Positions 32,552-42,763 of a stretch of DNA of 64,000 bases are shown here, one piece after another. The first letter of the stretch is position 1; every line of letters starts with the position of its first letter. The position numbers were made by a program, and so were the translations under genes. The notes under the pieces are model-generated. The model was not told the origin of the DNA. It did not search any database and saw only the letters and a program-made list of their open reading frames with translations. The DNA is from Lacrimispora xylanisolvens (lineage in GTDB: Bacteria; Bacillota; Clostridia; Lachnospirales; Lachnospiraceae), in contig NZ_PTJA01000014.1 of NCBI RefSeq assembly GCF_002934545.1, positions 62,001 through 126,000 on the forward strand, read 5' to 3'.

Positions 32552-34969
32552 ATGAAAAATTATAATGATAATAATCTCGGCATAATTGTTCCGGTTTTTA
32601 ATAAAGTTTTATTGCCTGGTGTCGCGACAATAATACATTTGGAACATTTAAATGAAAGACAGATCATGAGTCTTGAAGAAGAGGAGATCGTAAAGATTGC
32701 ATTGCCGCTGAAACAGAATGCAGGCTCAGAAGAGAAGTCAGAAGATGATTTTCACCGCATTGGTGTTACCTTTTCCATAAACTCAGTGGAACAGACGGAA
32801 AAGGGGTTCCGCCTTTCCGTGGAACTGGGCAGCAGAATCATGGTGAACCAGATCAGTGAAGATAAAGGTGTTTTATACGCTGCATTTGAGGAAGCGCCGG
32901 ATCTGGCAGATTTAGACGAGGCAAGCCTTAAGGAAATGCTGGGATATATTAAAAAAGTCAGCAATGAGATCAGCGGTAAATTTACAGGCGGGGAACAGTA
33001 TCAGCGTATCGTAAACAGTTTCCAGGATATCAATGCGCTCATGATGTATTTATCCCAGTTTATACAGATCTCTTCCGAGGAACGCTACCAGCTGTTAGAA
33101 ATCCAGTCCTTAAAGGAAAGAAGCCTTCGTTTCATGGATCATATGCTGAAGCAGAAGGAAATGATTGAGCTGCAGATGCAGGTAACGGAAAAATTTTCTG
33201 AAAGAGCCAATAAAAATTATCGGGAAGCAGTTTTAAGAGAACAGTTAAAAGCCATTCAGGAAGAATTAAATGAAGGAAAAGAAGGGGATGGCAAGAAAGA
33301 GAATGATTACCGTTCCAAGATTGAAGAAGCTGGCATGCCCCAGGATATCAAGGAATCTGCTCTGGAAGAATATGAAAAGATGGAAGAGCAGGGACCAAAC
33401 CAGCCCGACTACAAGGTAATGCGCAATTATCTGGATTTGCTGGTAAAGCTGCCATGGAAAAAACAGCCCGCCAAATCCGTTGATTTAGACGGAGCAAGGA
33501 AGATTCTTAATGAGAGACATTACGGTCTTGATAAAGTGAAGGACAGAATCATACAGCATCTGGCGGTTATGGAACTGAACAAAGAAAAGAAAGGCTCCAT
33601 CCTCTTGCTGGTGGGACCTCCGGGAACAGGAAAGACCAGTCTTGGAAAAAGCATTGCCGAAGCTCTTGACAGACCTTATACACGGTTAAGTCTGGGCGGC
33701 GTCAGGGATGAATCTGAAATCAGAGGGCACCGGAGAACCTATGTGGGAGCTATGCCTGGAAGAATCATTCAGAGCATGAAAAAGGCTGGCGCCACCAACC
33801 CGGTTATGGTACTGGATGAAGTGGATAAGCTGATGTCAGGTGGATACAGCGGAGATCCTGCCAGCGCACTCCTTGAAGTACTTGACCCGGAGCAGAACAA
33901 TACCTTTACGGATCATTATCTGGATGTTCCCTATGATTTGTCCGATGTATTTTTCATCGCAACGGCAAACTCCTTAGAGACCATACCCGGTCCTCTGCTT
34001 GACAGAATGGAGATCATAAACATCACAAGCTATACAGCAGATGAAAAGTTTCATATCGGAAAAGATCATCTGGTTCCAGAAGTATTAAAAGAACACGGAT
34101 TAACTGTAAACGAGCTTGTGATTGCAGATGAAGTACTGAAAGCGGTTATCAATGATTACACCATGGAAGCCGGGGTCAGAGGCCTGAAAAAGCAGCTGTC
34201 ATCCCTTGCCAGAACTGCCGCAGAGAAAATAGTTTCAAAGAAGACCGAGATACCAGTGGTAGTGAAGCCGGCAGATTTAGAAGACCTTCTTGGAAGAAAA
34301 GTCTCCCGCCATGAGAAAGCCCAGCTGGACAACCCGCCTGGTGTGGTGACCGGACTGGCATGGACACCGGTAGGGGGAGAGATCTTATTTATTGAGGCGG
34401 CTGATATGCCGGGCAACGGCAACATTATATTAACCGGAAAGCTGGGTGATGTGATGAAGGAATCTGCCAGAATTTCCTTAAGCCTTTTAAAATCCAGACT
34501 GCCTCTTAATACCTTTAATTTTAAAGAGAGAGATCTTCATATTCATGTACCGTCAGGAGCTGTACCAAAAGATGGCCCTTCCGCCGGAATTGCACTCTTT
34601 ACCGCGCTGGCTTCCTTAGTCACAGGTGCTAAGATAGATTCCAGACTTGCAATGACTGGTGAGATTACGTTAAGAGGAGCCGTATTACCAATCGGCGGAC
34701 TGAAAGAAAAACTTCTGGGTGCACAGAGAGCAGGAATTAAGAAGGTTCTGATTCCTCAGGATAATGTGGTTGATTTAAAGGATGTACCGGAAGAGACAAA
34801 AGAAGGGCTTACCATCATTGCGGTGGAGACCATAGAAGATGTAATAAGAGAAACCATAGGAATCGCGTTGCCGCGGATGGAGCAGGTACTTCTGCCAAAA
34901 GAAGGGGCAGGCCGGTTGTTTGAAACCATCGAGCCTATGAAAAATAATATGAGAAGAGAGGTAATTTAA
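32552..34969 (+). CDS. lon: ATP-dependent protease Lon
   Basis: An 805-residue LonA protease of usual length: substrate-recognition N-domain (about 8-205), AAA+ domain with Walker A GPPGTGKT near residue 355 and Walker B VMVLDEVDK, sensor residues in DVFFIATAN, and a protease domain with the Ser677-Lys720 dyad (PKDGPSAGI and GGLKEK). It degrades misfolded and regulatory proteins in the cytoplasm. It is followed directly by a small redox-domain gene (stop TAA then ATG). Unlike the usual heat-shock setting, the upstream operator suggests TetR control. Confidence 0.95.
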   Translation: MKNYNDNNLGIIVPVFNKVLLPGVATIIHLEHLNERQIMSLEEEEIVKIALPLKQNAGSEEKSEDDFHRIGVTFSINSVEQTEKGFRLSVELGSRIMVNQISEDKGVLYAAFEEAPDLADLDEASLKEMLGYIKKVSNEISGKFTGGEQYQRIVNSFQDINALMMYLSQFIQISSEERYQLLEIQSLKERSLRFMDHMLKQKEMIELQMQVTEKFSERANKNYREAVLREQLKAIQEELNEGKEGDGKKENDYRSKIEEAGMPQDIKESALEEYEKMEEQGPNQPDYKVMRNYLDLLVKLPWKKQPAKSVDLDGARKILNERHYGLDKVKDRIIQHLAVMELNKEKKGSILLLVGPPGTGKTSLGKSIAEALDRPYTRLSLGGVRDESEIRGHRRTYVGAMPGRIIQSMKKAGATNPVMVLDEVDKLMSGGYSGDPASALLEVLDPEQNNTFTDHYLDVPYDLSDVFFIATANSLETIPGPLLDRMEIINITSYTADEKFHIGKDHLVPEVLKEHGLTVNELVIADEVLKAVINDYTMEAGVRGLKKQLSSLARTAAEKIVSKKTEIPVVVKPADLEDLLGRKVSRHEKAQLDNPPGVVTGLAWTPVGGEILFIEAADMPGNGNIILTGKLGDVMKESARISLSLLKSRLPLNTFNFKERDLHIHVPSGAVPKDGPSAGIALFTALASLVTGAKIDSRLAMTGEITLRGAVLPIGGLKEKLLGAQRAGIKKVLIPQDNVVDLKDVPEETKEGLTIIAVETIEDVIRETIGIALPRMEQVLLPKEGAGRLFETIEPMKNNMRREVI

Positions 34970-35173
34970 ATGAATCTTACAGTGACAAAGGAAACATTAA
35001 TCGGAGAAATCTTAGAAGCAGACCGCACCACAGCACCATACTTTTTTGAAATGGGAATGCATTGTCTTGGCTGCCCTTCCTCAACGATGGAAAGTCTGGA
35101 AGAAGCCTGCATGGTACACGGAGTTCCGGTTGAAGAACTGGTAGAAAAATTAAACGGACATATGTCCAAATAA
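34970..35173 (+). CDS. DUF1858 domain protein (redox disulfide domain)
   Basis: A 67-residue protein with a CxxC motif in GMHCLGCPSSTMESLEEAC, matching the DUF1858 domain often seen alone or attached to hybrid-cluster or redox proteins. It abuts lon with no gap. A thiol-switch or electron-carrier role is likely in kind but unproven. It precedes a strong terminator. Confidence 0.85.
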   Translation: MNLTVTKETLIGEILEADRTTAPYFFEMGMHCLGCPSSTMESLEEACMVHGVPVEELVEKLNGHMSK

Positions 35174-35185
35174 ATGATATTTTAG

Positions 35186-35234
35186 AAAGTCCCCCATTCT
35201 GCATCAGTAAAAAATAAGCAGAATGGGGGACTTT
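35186..35234. terminator. Strong bidirectional terminator
   Basis: AAAGTCCCCCATTCTGC (35186-35202) pairs perfectly over 17 bases with 35218-35234, followed by TC and AT-rich sequence. It separates the lon unit from the convergent small gene. Confidence 0.85.
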
Positions 35235-35243
35235 TCATAATAA

Positions 35244-35633
35244 TCAGATGTCACTGTCACCAAGCATTGCTTCCGCCATACTCTCATATCCGTAGATTCC
35301 TGATACATAGCGAAGTCCGTCAGATATCTCAGATTTGGAAAAATCGTTTTTATCTAAAAAATCCCCGTCTTTGTCATTTAAGGTGTAATAGAACATCAGA
35401 GCCAGTTTTAAATATTCCATATCCTCAGAATCCAGTTCTTCCAAAAGAGTATTCTCGGCATCATTAATGGATCCTTCTTCAATCAGTTTCTTCAGTTCTT
35501 CAAATTTCTCTTCCATTTCCCGGCTTTTAAAAGCCCTGTCGTCATTTTTTCCCAGCTCTATGTTAAAAATCAGTTTTAACAGTGTACTAACCATTCCATT
35601 ATTGATCCGTGTAGCGTAATCATCTGTCAGCAT
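35244..35633 (-). CDS. DUF6483-like hypothetical protein
   Basis: A 129-residue acidic helical protein beginning LTDDYATRINNGMVSTLLKLIFNIELG and continuing with a charged repeat-like helix (EMEEKFEELKKLIEEG), with no signal peptide or metal motif. It resembles small clostridial proteins filed as DUF6483; I am not certain. AGGAG precedes the ATG. It stands alone between the lon terminator and the divergent cdaR-type gene, so no functional hint comes from context. Confidence 0.65.
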   Translation of the reverse strand: MLTDDYATRINNGMVSTLLKLIFNIELGKNDDRAFKSREMEEKFEELKKLIEEGSINDAENTLLEELDSEDMEYLKLALMFYYTLNDKDGDFLDKNDFSKSEISDGLRYVSGIYGYESMAEAMLGDSDI

Positions 35634-35807
35634 AATATTCTCCTATTCTGATTCTGAATTCCTATTTTTAAAAATTTCAGGCAAGAATTACTGTATCATA
35701 ACGGAATCAAAAAGTAAAGAATTTAAGTACATACCCATGATTGTTACACATGGAAAAGTATGTTAAGCTGTTATAGACATGCATAAGAGAAGTTCAGGAG
35801 GTAAGAT

Positions 35808-36932
35808 ATGATTGAAACAGATCTGGCAAGGAAATTTATTGAACAGGTAACCCAGTATACCCAGTATAATATCAATATCATGAATGATCAGGGAATTATT
35901 ATTGCAAGCCGGGATGAAAGCCGGGTGGGAACGTTTCATGAGGTCGCCTATTATATTGTGACAGGGAAAGAAGACATGGTGGTCACATCAGGAGAGGAAG
36001 ATTATCCCGGTGTCAGACCCGGAATTAACATGGTAATCAACATCGATGGAAGGCGGGAGGGTGTGGTTGGGTTAACCGGAGAACCTGCTGAAATAAAGCC
36101 GGTAGCATTGATTACGAAAATGGCAATTGAGGCGATGTTAAAATATGAAAAACAGCAGGAGGAAATCCGGCGGAGAAGAGATAAAAAAGAACACTTTACC
36201 AATTTGCTGATCCATGTGGAGCATCCCGATCCGGGAGAACTGCGGAGTATGGCGCATCAGCTTAATTACTCTGAAAACATAGTCCGGATTCCCATTTTAT
36301 GCAAAACAGAAGAGGTAAAAGCGGAATTAATTCTGGACATGTTAAAACATGGTCCCCGTCATGGAAGAGAGGATATCAGTGCAGTTTTAAATGATACTCA
36401 TGTTCTGATATTTAAAACCATGAAAACAGATAACGCCAAGCTGTTTGCTGATTATAAATATCTGATTGGTGATTATCTCAGTACCGTATTAAAATGGCTG
36501 CGCCAGCAGGAGAAGCAATGTAGATTTTATATTGGTTCCTTTCAGGAAAATTTCACTCAGTATTATTACGCTTACAGTCATTGTGTATGGCTGGAGGAAA
36601 AAGCAGGGAATACGACGGCAGCATTTTTTTATGATTTCACGGGAAATTATGTACGTTCCGTTGTTCCCTTTAATGAACTTCAGTGGATGTTTCAGACTTA
36701 TGAAAAGGAAATGAATGAAGATTTGAAACAATCTTTGATTGAAATTGCGGGTGCGCTGATAAAATCCAATTATAATCTGGTGACAGCTTCAAAAGAACTC
36801 TTTGTTCATAAAAATACGCTTTTATACCGCTATGGCAAGATCAAAGATTATTTTAATATAAACCCCATTGAATCAGCAAAAGACCGCTTTTTTCTGGAAA
36901 ATTTTTATTCTTTTTTAACAAAAGAACATTAG
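35808..36932 (+). CDS. CdaR-type sugar-diacid regulator
   Basis: A 374-residue regulator: N-terminal sugar-diacid recognition domain (about residues 5-130, with YNINIMNDQGIIIASRDESRVGTFH), a middle GGDEF-like part, and a C-terminal PucR-type helix-turn-helix (about 315-370, NLVTASKELFVHKNTLLYRYGKI). The family activates genes for glycerate, glucarate and galactarate use. The next genes, a GntP permease and a glycerate kinase, fit exactly. AGGAGG precedes the ATG. Confidence 0.9.
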   Translation: MIETDLARKFIEQVTQYTQYNINIMNDQGIIIASRDESRVGTFHEVAYYIVTGKEDMVVTSGEEDYPGVRPGINMVINIDGRREGVVGLTGEPAEIKPVALITKMAIEAMLKYEKQQEEIRRRRDKKEHFTNLLIHVEHPDPGELRSMAHQLNYSENIVRIPILCKTEEVKAELILDMLKHGPRHGREDISAVLNDTHVLIFKTMKTDNAKLFADYKYLIGDYLSTVLKWLRQQEKQCRFYIGSFQENFTQYYYAYSHCVWLEEKAGNTTAAFFYDFTGNYVRSVVPFNELQWMFQTYEKEMNEDLKQSLIEIAGALIKSNYNLVTASKELFVHKNTLLYRYGKIKDYFNINPIESAKDRFFLENFYSFLTKEH

Positions 36933-36967
36933 TTTTGTATTGACAATACAAAAATCACCGTGATATT
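36933..36967 (+). promoter_or_regulatory. Promoter with perfect palindrome before glycerate genes
   Basis: TTTTGTATT (36933-36941) and AATACAAAA (36945-36953) are perfect 9-base arms around GAC. The centre contains TTGACA (36940-36945), 16 bases before GATATT (36962-36967). A second short palindrome, ATCAC-c-GTGAT, lies at 36954-36964. These are candidate CdaR sites; the first could also form a weak hairpin after cdaR. Confidence 0.55.
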
Positions 36968-37062
36968 GAGATTCACAGCAGTGGTTTTACATTTATTATG
37001 ATGATACCATTGTCATAAGAAGTTAGCTGCATGATTAATTTCATTATGAAGGGGGTCATTTT

Positions 37063-38454
37063 ATGACAGGTTTACCGTTAATCTTTGTATTTATCCTGGC
37101 GATTATTCTGATGATTATGGCTATTTCCAAATTTAAAATTCATCCGTTTATCGCAATTATGACCATCTCTTTGCTGTTAGGCCTTGTAGCAGGAATACCG
37201 CTGGCAGACAAAACATTGGGAGATGGAACAAAAGTAAGCGGACTGGCATCAGTCATCGGAGCAGGATTTTCCGGCACTTTTTCAAGCATCGGTATCGTAA
37301 TTATTCTGGGTGCTTTAATTGGAACCGTTCTGGAAAAAACAGGGGCTGCACTGAAGCTTGCAGATATGGTGATAAAGCTGGTGGGAAAAAACAATCCTGT
37401 ACTGGCAATTGAAATGATGGGCTGGGTGGTATCTATTCCAGTTTTCTGTGATTCGGGGTTTGTAATTTTAAATCCAATCAGAAAAGCACTGGTTAACAGG
37501 ACGGCAGCATCCTCTGTGGCAATGACGGTTGGGCTTTCCTCCGGATTATATATTTCCCATGTATTTATTCCGCCCACACCAGGACCCATTGCAGCAGCGT
37601 CTACCCTGGGAATTGGTGAAAATCTGCTTCTTGTAATGGGAATGGGCGCTTTGTGTTCTGTTTTCCCTCTGATTGCTGGTTACTTCTATGCCAGATACAT
37701 AGGCAAAAAGGTAAGATCAGAAGATGAGGCAGATATGGGAGAGATTGGAAAGACCTATGAAGAGCTGGTAGCAGAGTTTGGAAAACTTCCCAGCGGTATC
37801 AATGCTCTGGCCCCGATTTTGGTGCCTATTCTTCTGATGGCTCTTTCTTCCGCGGCATCCATGGCAGGTATGACAGGACTTGGCGGAGATATGATTAAAT
37901 TTTTGGGAACGCCCATCATTGCTTTGGCAGTCGGTACACTTTTTAGTGTGATTCAGCTCAAGGGTGCAGGAAAAATGAGTGATTTTTATGAAATCACCAA
38001 TGAAACATTAAAAACAGTGGGACCAATTCTTTTTGTCACAGCTGCAGGAGGAGTTTTGGGTAAAGTGATTTCATCCACTGACATGGTTAATTACATTAAG
38101 GATCACGCTTCTGTGTTAAGCACCATGGGAATATTCTTCCCATTTCTTCTGGCAGCTATTTTAAAGAGTGCACAAGGTTCCTCAACGGTATCCTTAACCA
38201 CAACAGCTGGAATAGTGGCACCCTTACTCCCTATGCTGGGGCTGGAGAGTCCAGTCAGAGTTGCTCTTGCATGTATGGCAATCGGTGCCGGTGCAATGAC
38301 TGTTTCTCATGCCAATGACTCCTATTTCTGGGTTGTGACAAACTTTGGAGCAATGACCCCGGAAAAAGGATATAAGACTCAGACTATGGCAACTCTGGTA
38401 CTTGGAATAGCAGGAATACTGGAAATCTTTATTCTGTCATTGATTCTTCATTAG
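37063..38454 (+). CDS. GntP-family permease (glycerate/gluconate)
   Basis: A 463-residue transporter of the gluconate permease family with about twelve hydrophobic segments; family features include PVFCDSGFVILNPIRKAL near residues 125-145, FIPPTPGPIAAASTLG near 165-185, and the late ACMAIGAGAMTVSHANDSYFWVV. It takes up a sugar acid, most likely glycerate given the kinase next door, using a proton gradient. GAAGGGGG precedes the ATG. It is the first gene after cdaR. Confidence 0.9.
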   Translation: MTGLPLIFVFILAIILMIMAISKFKIHPFIAIMTISLLLGLVAGIPLADKTLGDGTKVSGLASVIGAGFSGTFSSIGIVIILGALIGTVLEKTGAALKLADMVIKLVGKNNPVLAIEMMGWVVSIPVFCDSGFVILNPIRKALVNRTAASSVAMTVGLSSGLYISHVFIPPTPGPIAAASTLGIGENLLLVMGMGALCSVFPLIAGYFYARYIGKKVRSEDEADMGEIGKTYEELVAEFGKLPSGINALAPILVPILLMALSSAASMAGMTGLGGDMIKFLGTPIIALAVGTLFSVIQLKGAGKMSDFYEITNETLKTVGPILFVTAAGGVLGKVISSTDMVNYIKDHASVLSTMGIFFPFLLAAILKSAQGSSTVSLTTTAGIVAPLLPMLGLESPVRVALACMAIGAGAMTVSHANDSYFWVVTNFGAMTPEKGYKTQTMATLVLGIAGILEIFILSLILH

Positions 38455-38489
38455 GAATCAGACAGAAAGGGGGAAAGGAGAGACCTGAT

Positions 38490-39626
38490 ATGAAACTATT
38501 ATTTGCATCCGATTCTTTGAAAGGAACCCTTACCAGCGCACAGACCATTGAGCTGCTAGGTAAGGCTGCTAATGAAGTATTTGGACTTTGTGAGTGGGAA
38601 GGAATTCCTGTTGCTGACGGAGGAGAAGGGACTGCAGACGCGGTAATCTCTGCTGCCAGGGGAGAAAGGGTGCCGGTGACTGTACATGGTCCTCTTTTAG
38701 AGACAGTTCACACCTATTATGGCAGCCTGGATAAGAACCGGGCCATTATCGAGATGGCGGCAGCCTCCGGTCTGACTCTGATACCAGAAAGCCAGAGAGA
38801 TCCCAGAACCACCACCAGTTTTGGTACAGGTGAAATAATAAAAGATGCGTTAGAAAGAGGGTTTACAGACATCTCCATTGCCATAGGAGGATCAGCAACA
38901 AATGATGGCGGAATGGGATGTATGAGAGCACTGGGTGTCCGGTTCCTGGATGCTGGCGGAGAGGAACTAAATGGAACGGGTGAAGATTTAATCAGGGTAT
39001 CTTCCATTGATACTTCCGGTCTGGATTCCAGACTTAACCAGGTGAGGCTTACTGTTATGTGTGATGTAAACAATCCACTGTGCGGTCCTGATGGAGCTGC
39101 CTATACCTTTGGGAAGCAAAAAGGAGGAACTCCACCTGTTTTAGACCAGCTTGAAAATGGCATGATAAACTACAGAAATATAATCATACAGAAATTTGGA
39201 ATCAATCCGGATGAAATTCCAGGCTCAGGTGCCGCTGGCGGGCTTGGCGCTGCACTTTGCATATTTTTAGGGGGACAACTAAAATCCGGTATTGAAACGG
39301 TTCTGGATTTAATTGATTTTGACTCCCGACTCCATGGCGTTTCCCTTGTAGTGACAGGAGAGGGGCGGGCAGACTGGCAGTCCTGCTTTGGCAAGGTGAT
39401 GCAGGGGATTGGAGAAAGATGCAGACGGAGAGGGATTCCTGCTGTGGCCCTGACCGGATCCATGGGACCTGGGGCAGAGAAAATCTATGATTATGGAATC
39501 CGTTCTATCATGACAACGGTAAACGGAGTTATGGATCTGAATGAGGCATTTAACCGGGCAGAAGATTTATATTATCAGGGAGCAATTCGTATGTTCCGGC
39601 TGATTGCACTTGGAATGGAATTGTAA
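38490..39626 (+). CDS. Glycerate kinase (GlxK/GarK family)
   Basis: A 378-residue type I glycerate kinase that phosphorylates D-glycerate (giving 2-phosphoglycerate in the characterised members). Hallmarks are FASDSLKGTLTSAQ at the start, VADGGEGTADAV, FGTGEIIKDALERG, IGGSATNDGGMG, and VTGEGRADWQSCFGKV near the end. AAGGAG precedes the ATG. It feeds glycerate imported by the GntP permease into glycolysis. Confidence 0.93.
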   Translation: MKLLFASDSLKGTLTSAQTIELLGKAANEVFGLCEWEGIPVADGGEGTADAVISAARGERVPVTVHGPLLETVHTYYGSLDKNRAIIEMAAASGLTLIPESQRDPRTTTSFGTGEIIKDALERGFTDISIAIGGSATNDGGMGCMRALGVRFLDAGGEELNGTGEDLIRVSSIDTSGLDSRLNQVRLTVMCDVNNPLCGPDGAAYTFGKQKGGTPPVLDQLENGMINYRNIIIQKFGINPDEIPGSGAAGGLGAALCIFLGGQLKSGIETVLDLIDFDSRLHGVSLVVTGEGRADWQSCFGKVMQGIGERCRRRGIPAVALTGSMGPGAEKIYDYGIRSIMTTVNGVMDLNEAFNRAEDLYYQGAIRMFRLIALGMEL

Positions 39627-39630
39627 AGAA

Positions 39631-39673
39631 AAACGTACATGACAAGGATCAACCGTTCATGTACGTTTCTTTT
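39631..39673. terminator. Terminator after glycerate kinase
   Basis: AAACGTACATGA (39631-39642) pairs perfectly with TCATGTACGTTT (39657-39668), followed by CTTTTATT. It lies between convergent genes and can serve both. Confidence 0.8.
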
Positions 39674-39684
39674 ATTGATTGAAT

Positions 39685-41904
39685 TTAATACTTGTAATCT
39701 GTATTTATTTCAGAGTACTCAGTAGAAGCCTTATGGCTGCCTTCTGTTGGCTGGGGCACATCTTCCTGCTGTTCCTTGCTGTTTACCAGCTGGAATTTTC
39801 CTACCAGAGATTTTAAGTTCACTGCCTGGGCAGACAGTTCCTCTGAAGTAGCGGCACTTTCTTCCGAAGTAGCGGAGGTTGTCTGAACAACTGCGGAAAT
39901 CTGGTCAATTCCAGTTGTGATCTGTGTAATGGCATCTGCCTGGACATTAGATGCTTCTGCAATTTCTGCGATTTTACCGGTGGAGATTTCCGACTTCTGA
40001 ACAACCAGGCGAAGTGCATTCGCTGTCTCGTCAGCGATTTTCGTTCCGCTTCCAATTGCAGATATGGCATTCTCAATGAGAGAAGTAGTATTTTTTGCTG
40101 CTTCTGCTGATTTACCAGCCAGGTTTCGTACTTCGTCAGCAACAACAGCAAATCCCTTGCCTGCAGATCCGGCTCTGGCTGCTTCAACAGCTGCATTCAG
40201 TGCAAGAATATTGGTCTGGAAAGCAATATCATCAATGGTTCTGATAATTTTGCTGATTTCATTGGAAGTATTGGCAATCTCGTTCATCGCTTCCGTCATT
40301 TCTTTCATTTTCTGGTTGCTTTCCGTGATGCCTCTGCCGGCTTCCTGAGAAAGGGTATTTGCCTCCGCTGCATTGGCCGCATTTTGTTTTACACGTTCTG
40401 AGATTTCCGTGATTGTTGCGGACAATTCTTCTATGGAAGAGGCCTGCTCTGTGGCTCCCTGGCTTAACGCCTGGGAAGCATCAGCTACCTGGGAGGCACC
40501 TGTGGATACCTGCTCGGATGCCTCGTCAATTTCCAGAAGGGTGCTGCTTAAATTTAAGCGGATGTTATGCATTGCTTCATAAATATAGCGATAATCTCCG
40601 GTATATTGATCCTGGCACTCCGATTGAACTTTGAAGTTTCCCTGGCTCATCTCCCCAAGCAGATAATTGATATCATGAATAATCAATTTTAAATTTTGTC
40701 CCATGTCCACGAATGTTTTTGACAACTGGCCAATTTCATCATTGCTTTTGACCTGAATCTCAACATTTAAGTTTCCTGCCGCAATATTCTTTGCTGCTGC
40801 CACAACTCCATCAATGGGTTTCAAGGTTCTCCGTAAAAATACAATGATAACTGAATTAATAAAAATAAGAGATAAAACGGCCAGTACAATCATGACAATA
40901 ACACTTTTTACCACATCCTTATACAAATCGCTTTTGTCAAGACTGCTTGAAGCCCACCAGGTCTGGGATCCGCAGGAGATGGGATAGTAATGTCTGGTTT
41001 CCAGAGAACCGTCAGCCTTTTTTGTATCAATGTGGAATTCTTTCTTGTTTTCCTGCATTTTCACAATCCTGGCATATTCTGATGGAGGAATTAAGTCTTC
41101 CAGTTTTTTACCAATGTTATCACTTGATTTACTGTCGAAAGCAATCATATTTCCTTCTGTATAAATATCCACATACATGGAAGGATATTTGGCATCAGTG
41201 GTTTTGATTCTGGAAAAATTAGATACGTTAATATCAGCCAGGATAACACCAATTACATTGTCTCCGTTCATAATTGGATATGCTATGGTACTCATCATGG
41301 TTCCTTTATAATTAAAAGGATCGGTCAGGTAAGGTGCCTTGGTTTCTCTTGCTACCCGGTAATAATCCTGATTGGAGTATTCGCTGTAGGCTCCCAGAGA
41401 TTGGGCAGTGTTATTTTTTGCATTATCACGGTCAACGTAGACGGAGTAATCTTTGACTGCCGGATCAAATTGCCCAGGCTCGAAAAAGGCACCGACGCCA
41501 TATAAGGAATCGGTATTATTAAGAGCTGCCCAGGCTGAATTAGTAATGTAATTTTCTACCTCATAATTGACTTCTTTCAGCTGGGCATTGTATATTTTGC
41601 TTTTTCTGTTAATGTCTTTCCAGTCACTGGCAGCTTCCCCTCCGTTATACACCCGATTTAAGTAATCCTGTAAATCTTTGGCAGTGCCAGATGCATCATT
41701 AATAATAGACTGAACCATGAGACCGTTCTGAGCTGCAATTCCTGTAAACTCACCATTGATTGCTTTGGATATTGAACTGCTTGCAAGTATGGAAGAGATG
41801 GTAATAAGCACGGTCAAACTCATAATCAGTATGATGCCTGTAGCAATGGATGTTTTCATTGCAAGCTTCATATCATTGAAATTAATTTTTTTCTTGTTCT
41901 TCAT
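39685..41904 (-). CDS. Methyl-accepting chemotaxis protein (dCache type)
   Basis: A 739-residue chemoreceptor: first membrane segment at about residues 18-40, a large outer dCache-like sensing domain (about 45-320, with [29 protein letters not shown] PAS features), second segment (about 330-355), HAMP (about 355-410), and a long helical signalling domain whose hairpin tip reads [19 protein letters not shown]. It has no CheR-docking pentapeptide at the end. Ligand unknown; dCache receptors often bind amino or organic acids. GAGGGAG precedes the ATG. It stands alone, with the chromate pair upstream on the same strand. Confidence 0.9.
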   Translation of the reverse strand: MKNKKKINFNDMKLAMKTSIATGIILIMSLTVLITISSILASSSISKAINGEFTGIAAQNGLMVQSIINDASGTAKDLQDYLNRVYNGGEAASDWKDINRKSKIYNAQLKEVNYEVENYITNSAWAALNNTDSLYGVGAFFEPGQFDPAVKDYSVYVDRDNAKNNTAQSLGAYSEYSNQDYYRVARETKAPYLTDPFNYKGTMMSTIAYPIMNGDNVIGVILADINVSNFSRIKTTDAKYPSMYVDIYTEGNMIAFDSKSSDNIGKKLEDLIPPSEYARIVKMQENKKEFHIDTKKADGSLETRHYYPISCGSQTWWASSSLDKSDLYKDVVKSVIVMIVLAVLSLIFINSVIIVFLRRTLKPIDGVVAAAKNIAAGNLNVEIQVKSNDEIGQLSKTFVDMGQNLKLIIHDINYLLGEMSQGNFKVQSECQDQYTGDYRYIYEAMHNIRLNLSSTLLEIDEASEQVSTGASQVADASQALSQGATEQASSIEELSATITEISERVKQNAANAAEANTLSQEAGRGITESNQKMKEMTEAMNEIANTSNEISKIIRTIDDIAFQTNILALNAAVEAARAGSAGKGFAVVADEVRNLAGKSAEAAKNTTSLIENAISAIGSGTKIADETANALRLVVQKSEISTGKIAEIAEASNVQADAITQITTGIDQISAVVQTTSATSEESAATSEELSAQAVNLKSLVGKFQLVNSKEQQEDVPQPTEGSHKASTEYSEINTDYKY

Positions 41905-41949
41905 CTTAATGCTCCCTCAAATTAAAAAAATAGAAAAATTTACCAATTA

Positions 41950-41980
41950 CCGTATAAAAAATAAACTGCATATCATGCAG
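41950..41980 (-). terminator. Minus-strand hairpin with U-rich tail
   Basis: CTGCAT (41966-41971) and ATGCAG (41975-41980) form a short stem; read leftwards it is followed by TTTATTTTTTATAC. It could end transcription from the chromate transporter genes 210 bases upstream, before the chemoreceptor start. Confidence 0.45.
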
Positions 41981-42188
41981 CTGAATTTTTATATATTAAA
42001 AAAATGACCCTCCTTTCCTGTCATTAGTTTCATTTTTCTTCACCATCAACCGTTATTCGACACAAAGTGACAATTTGTTAATAGAAAATTCATAAAAAAG
42101 ATTACTATGATTATTAATAATGAGGGGAATAAAATAATTAAAATGGTAATTTGCATGATTAAATCGGTTTTAACACAGATGATCAACT

Positions 42189-42761
42189 TTATATACCAGG
42201 CATCAGCAACTGAGCTGTAACTTCGGCAACACCGCAAAGAACCATAACCAGGATCGGGTCTTTCTTTTTCTTTCGCAGTAGAAATAGGGCAGCAGCAAAA
42301 TAGAGTACTGGACGAAGTTTGACCTGACCAGGTAAAAAAGAGAGGGAACCAGAGGGAAATACAGCAGGAAATAAAATATCAATTCCAGCTACTGCAATCA
42401 TAGATACAACGGCAGGACGCAGACTTTCTAATATATCCTGCAGAATGCTTAAATTTTTATATCGGTTATATGCCCAGGATAAGAAGGTGACAAACAGGCA
42501 GGAAGGAAGAACACAGCCCAAAGTTGCAAAAAAAGCGCCGGGTAATCCGGCTATCTGATTTCCAACAAAGGTTGCAGAATTTATGGCAATCGGCCCAGGT
42601 GTCATTTGTGAGATGGTAATTAAATCGGTAAAATCGTTTATGGTGAGCCAGTGATAAGTAGTGATAATCTGTTGTTTAATTAATGGCATGGCGGCATAGC
42701 CACCTCCGAAGCTGAACGCTCCAATCTGAAAAAATGCCCAGAACAATTTTAAATAGATCAT
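42189..42761 (-). CDS. Chromate transporter ChrA, short subunit 2
   Basis: A 190-residue single-domain ChrA-type protein with about six hydrophobic segments and the motifs FQIGAFSFGGGYAAMPLI and ITISQMTPGPIAINSATFVG. Short-chain ChrA proteins work in pairs with opposite topology; its partner lies 2 bases upstream. The pair may export chromate or carry another anion; chromate itself is unlikely to be the everyday substrate in an anaerobe. Confidence 0.88.
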   Translation of the reverse strand: MIYLKLFWAFFQIGAFSFGGGYAAMPLIKQQIITTYHWLTINDFTDLITISQMTPGPIAINSATFVGNQIAGLPGAFFATLGCVLPSCLFVTFLSWAYNRYKNLSILQDILESLRPAVVSMIAVAGIDILFPAVFPSGSLSFLPGQVKLRPVLYFAAALFLLRKKKKDPILVMVLCGVAEVTAQLLMPGI

Positions 42762-42763
42762 AA

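Noticed and set aside
39819-40634. Several overlapping ORFs on both strands inside the chemoreceptor gene
   Set aside because: Low-complexity Ala/Ser-rich products typical of shadow frames of MCP signalling domains.
41905-42188. Sigma-D-like promoter or riboswitch upstream of the first chemoreceptor
   Set aside because: TAAC-N15-GTCGAATA is too far from consensus, and I could not recognise a riboswitch core such as a cyclic-di-GMP aptamer; only a short hairpin is supportable.
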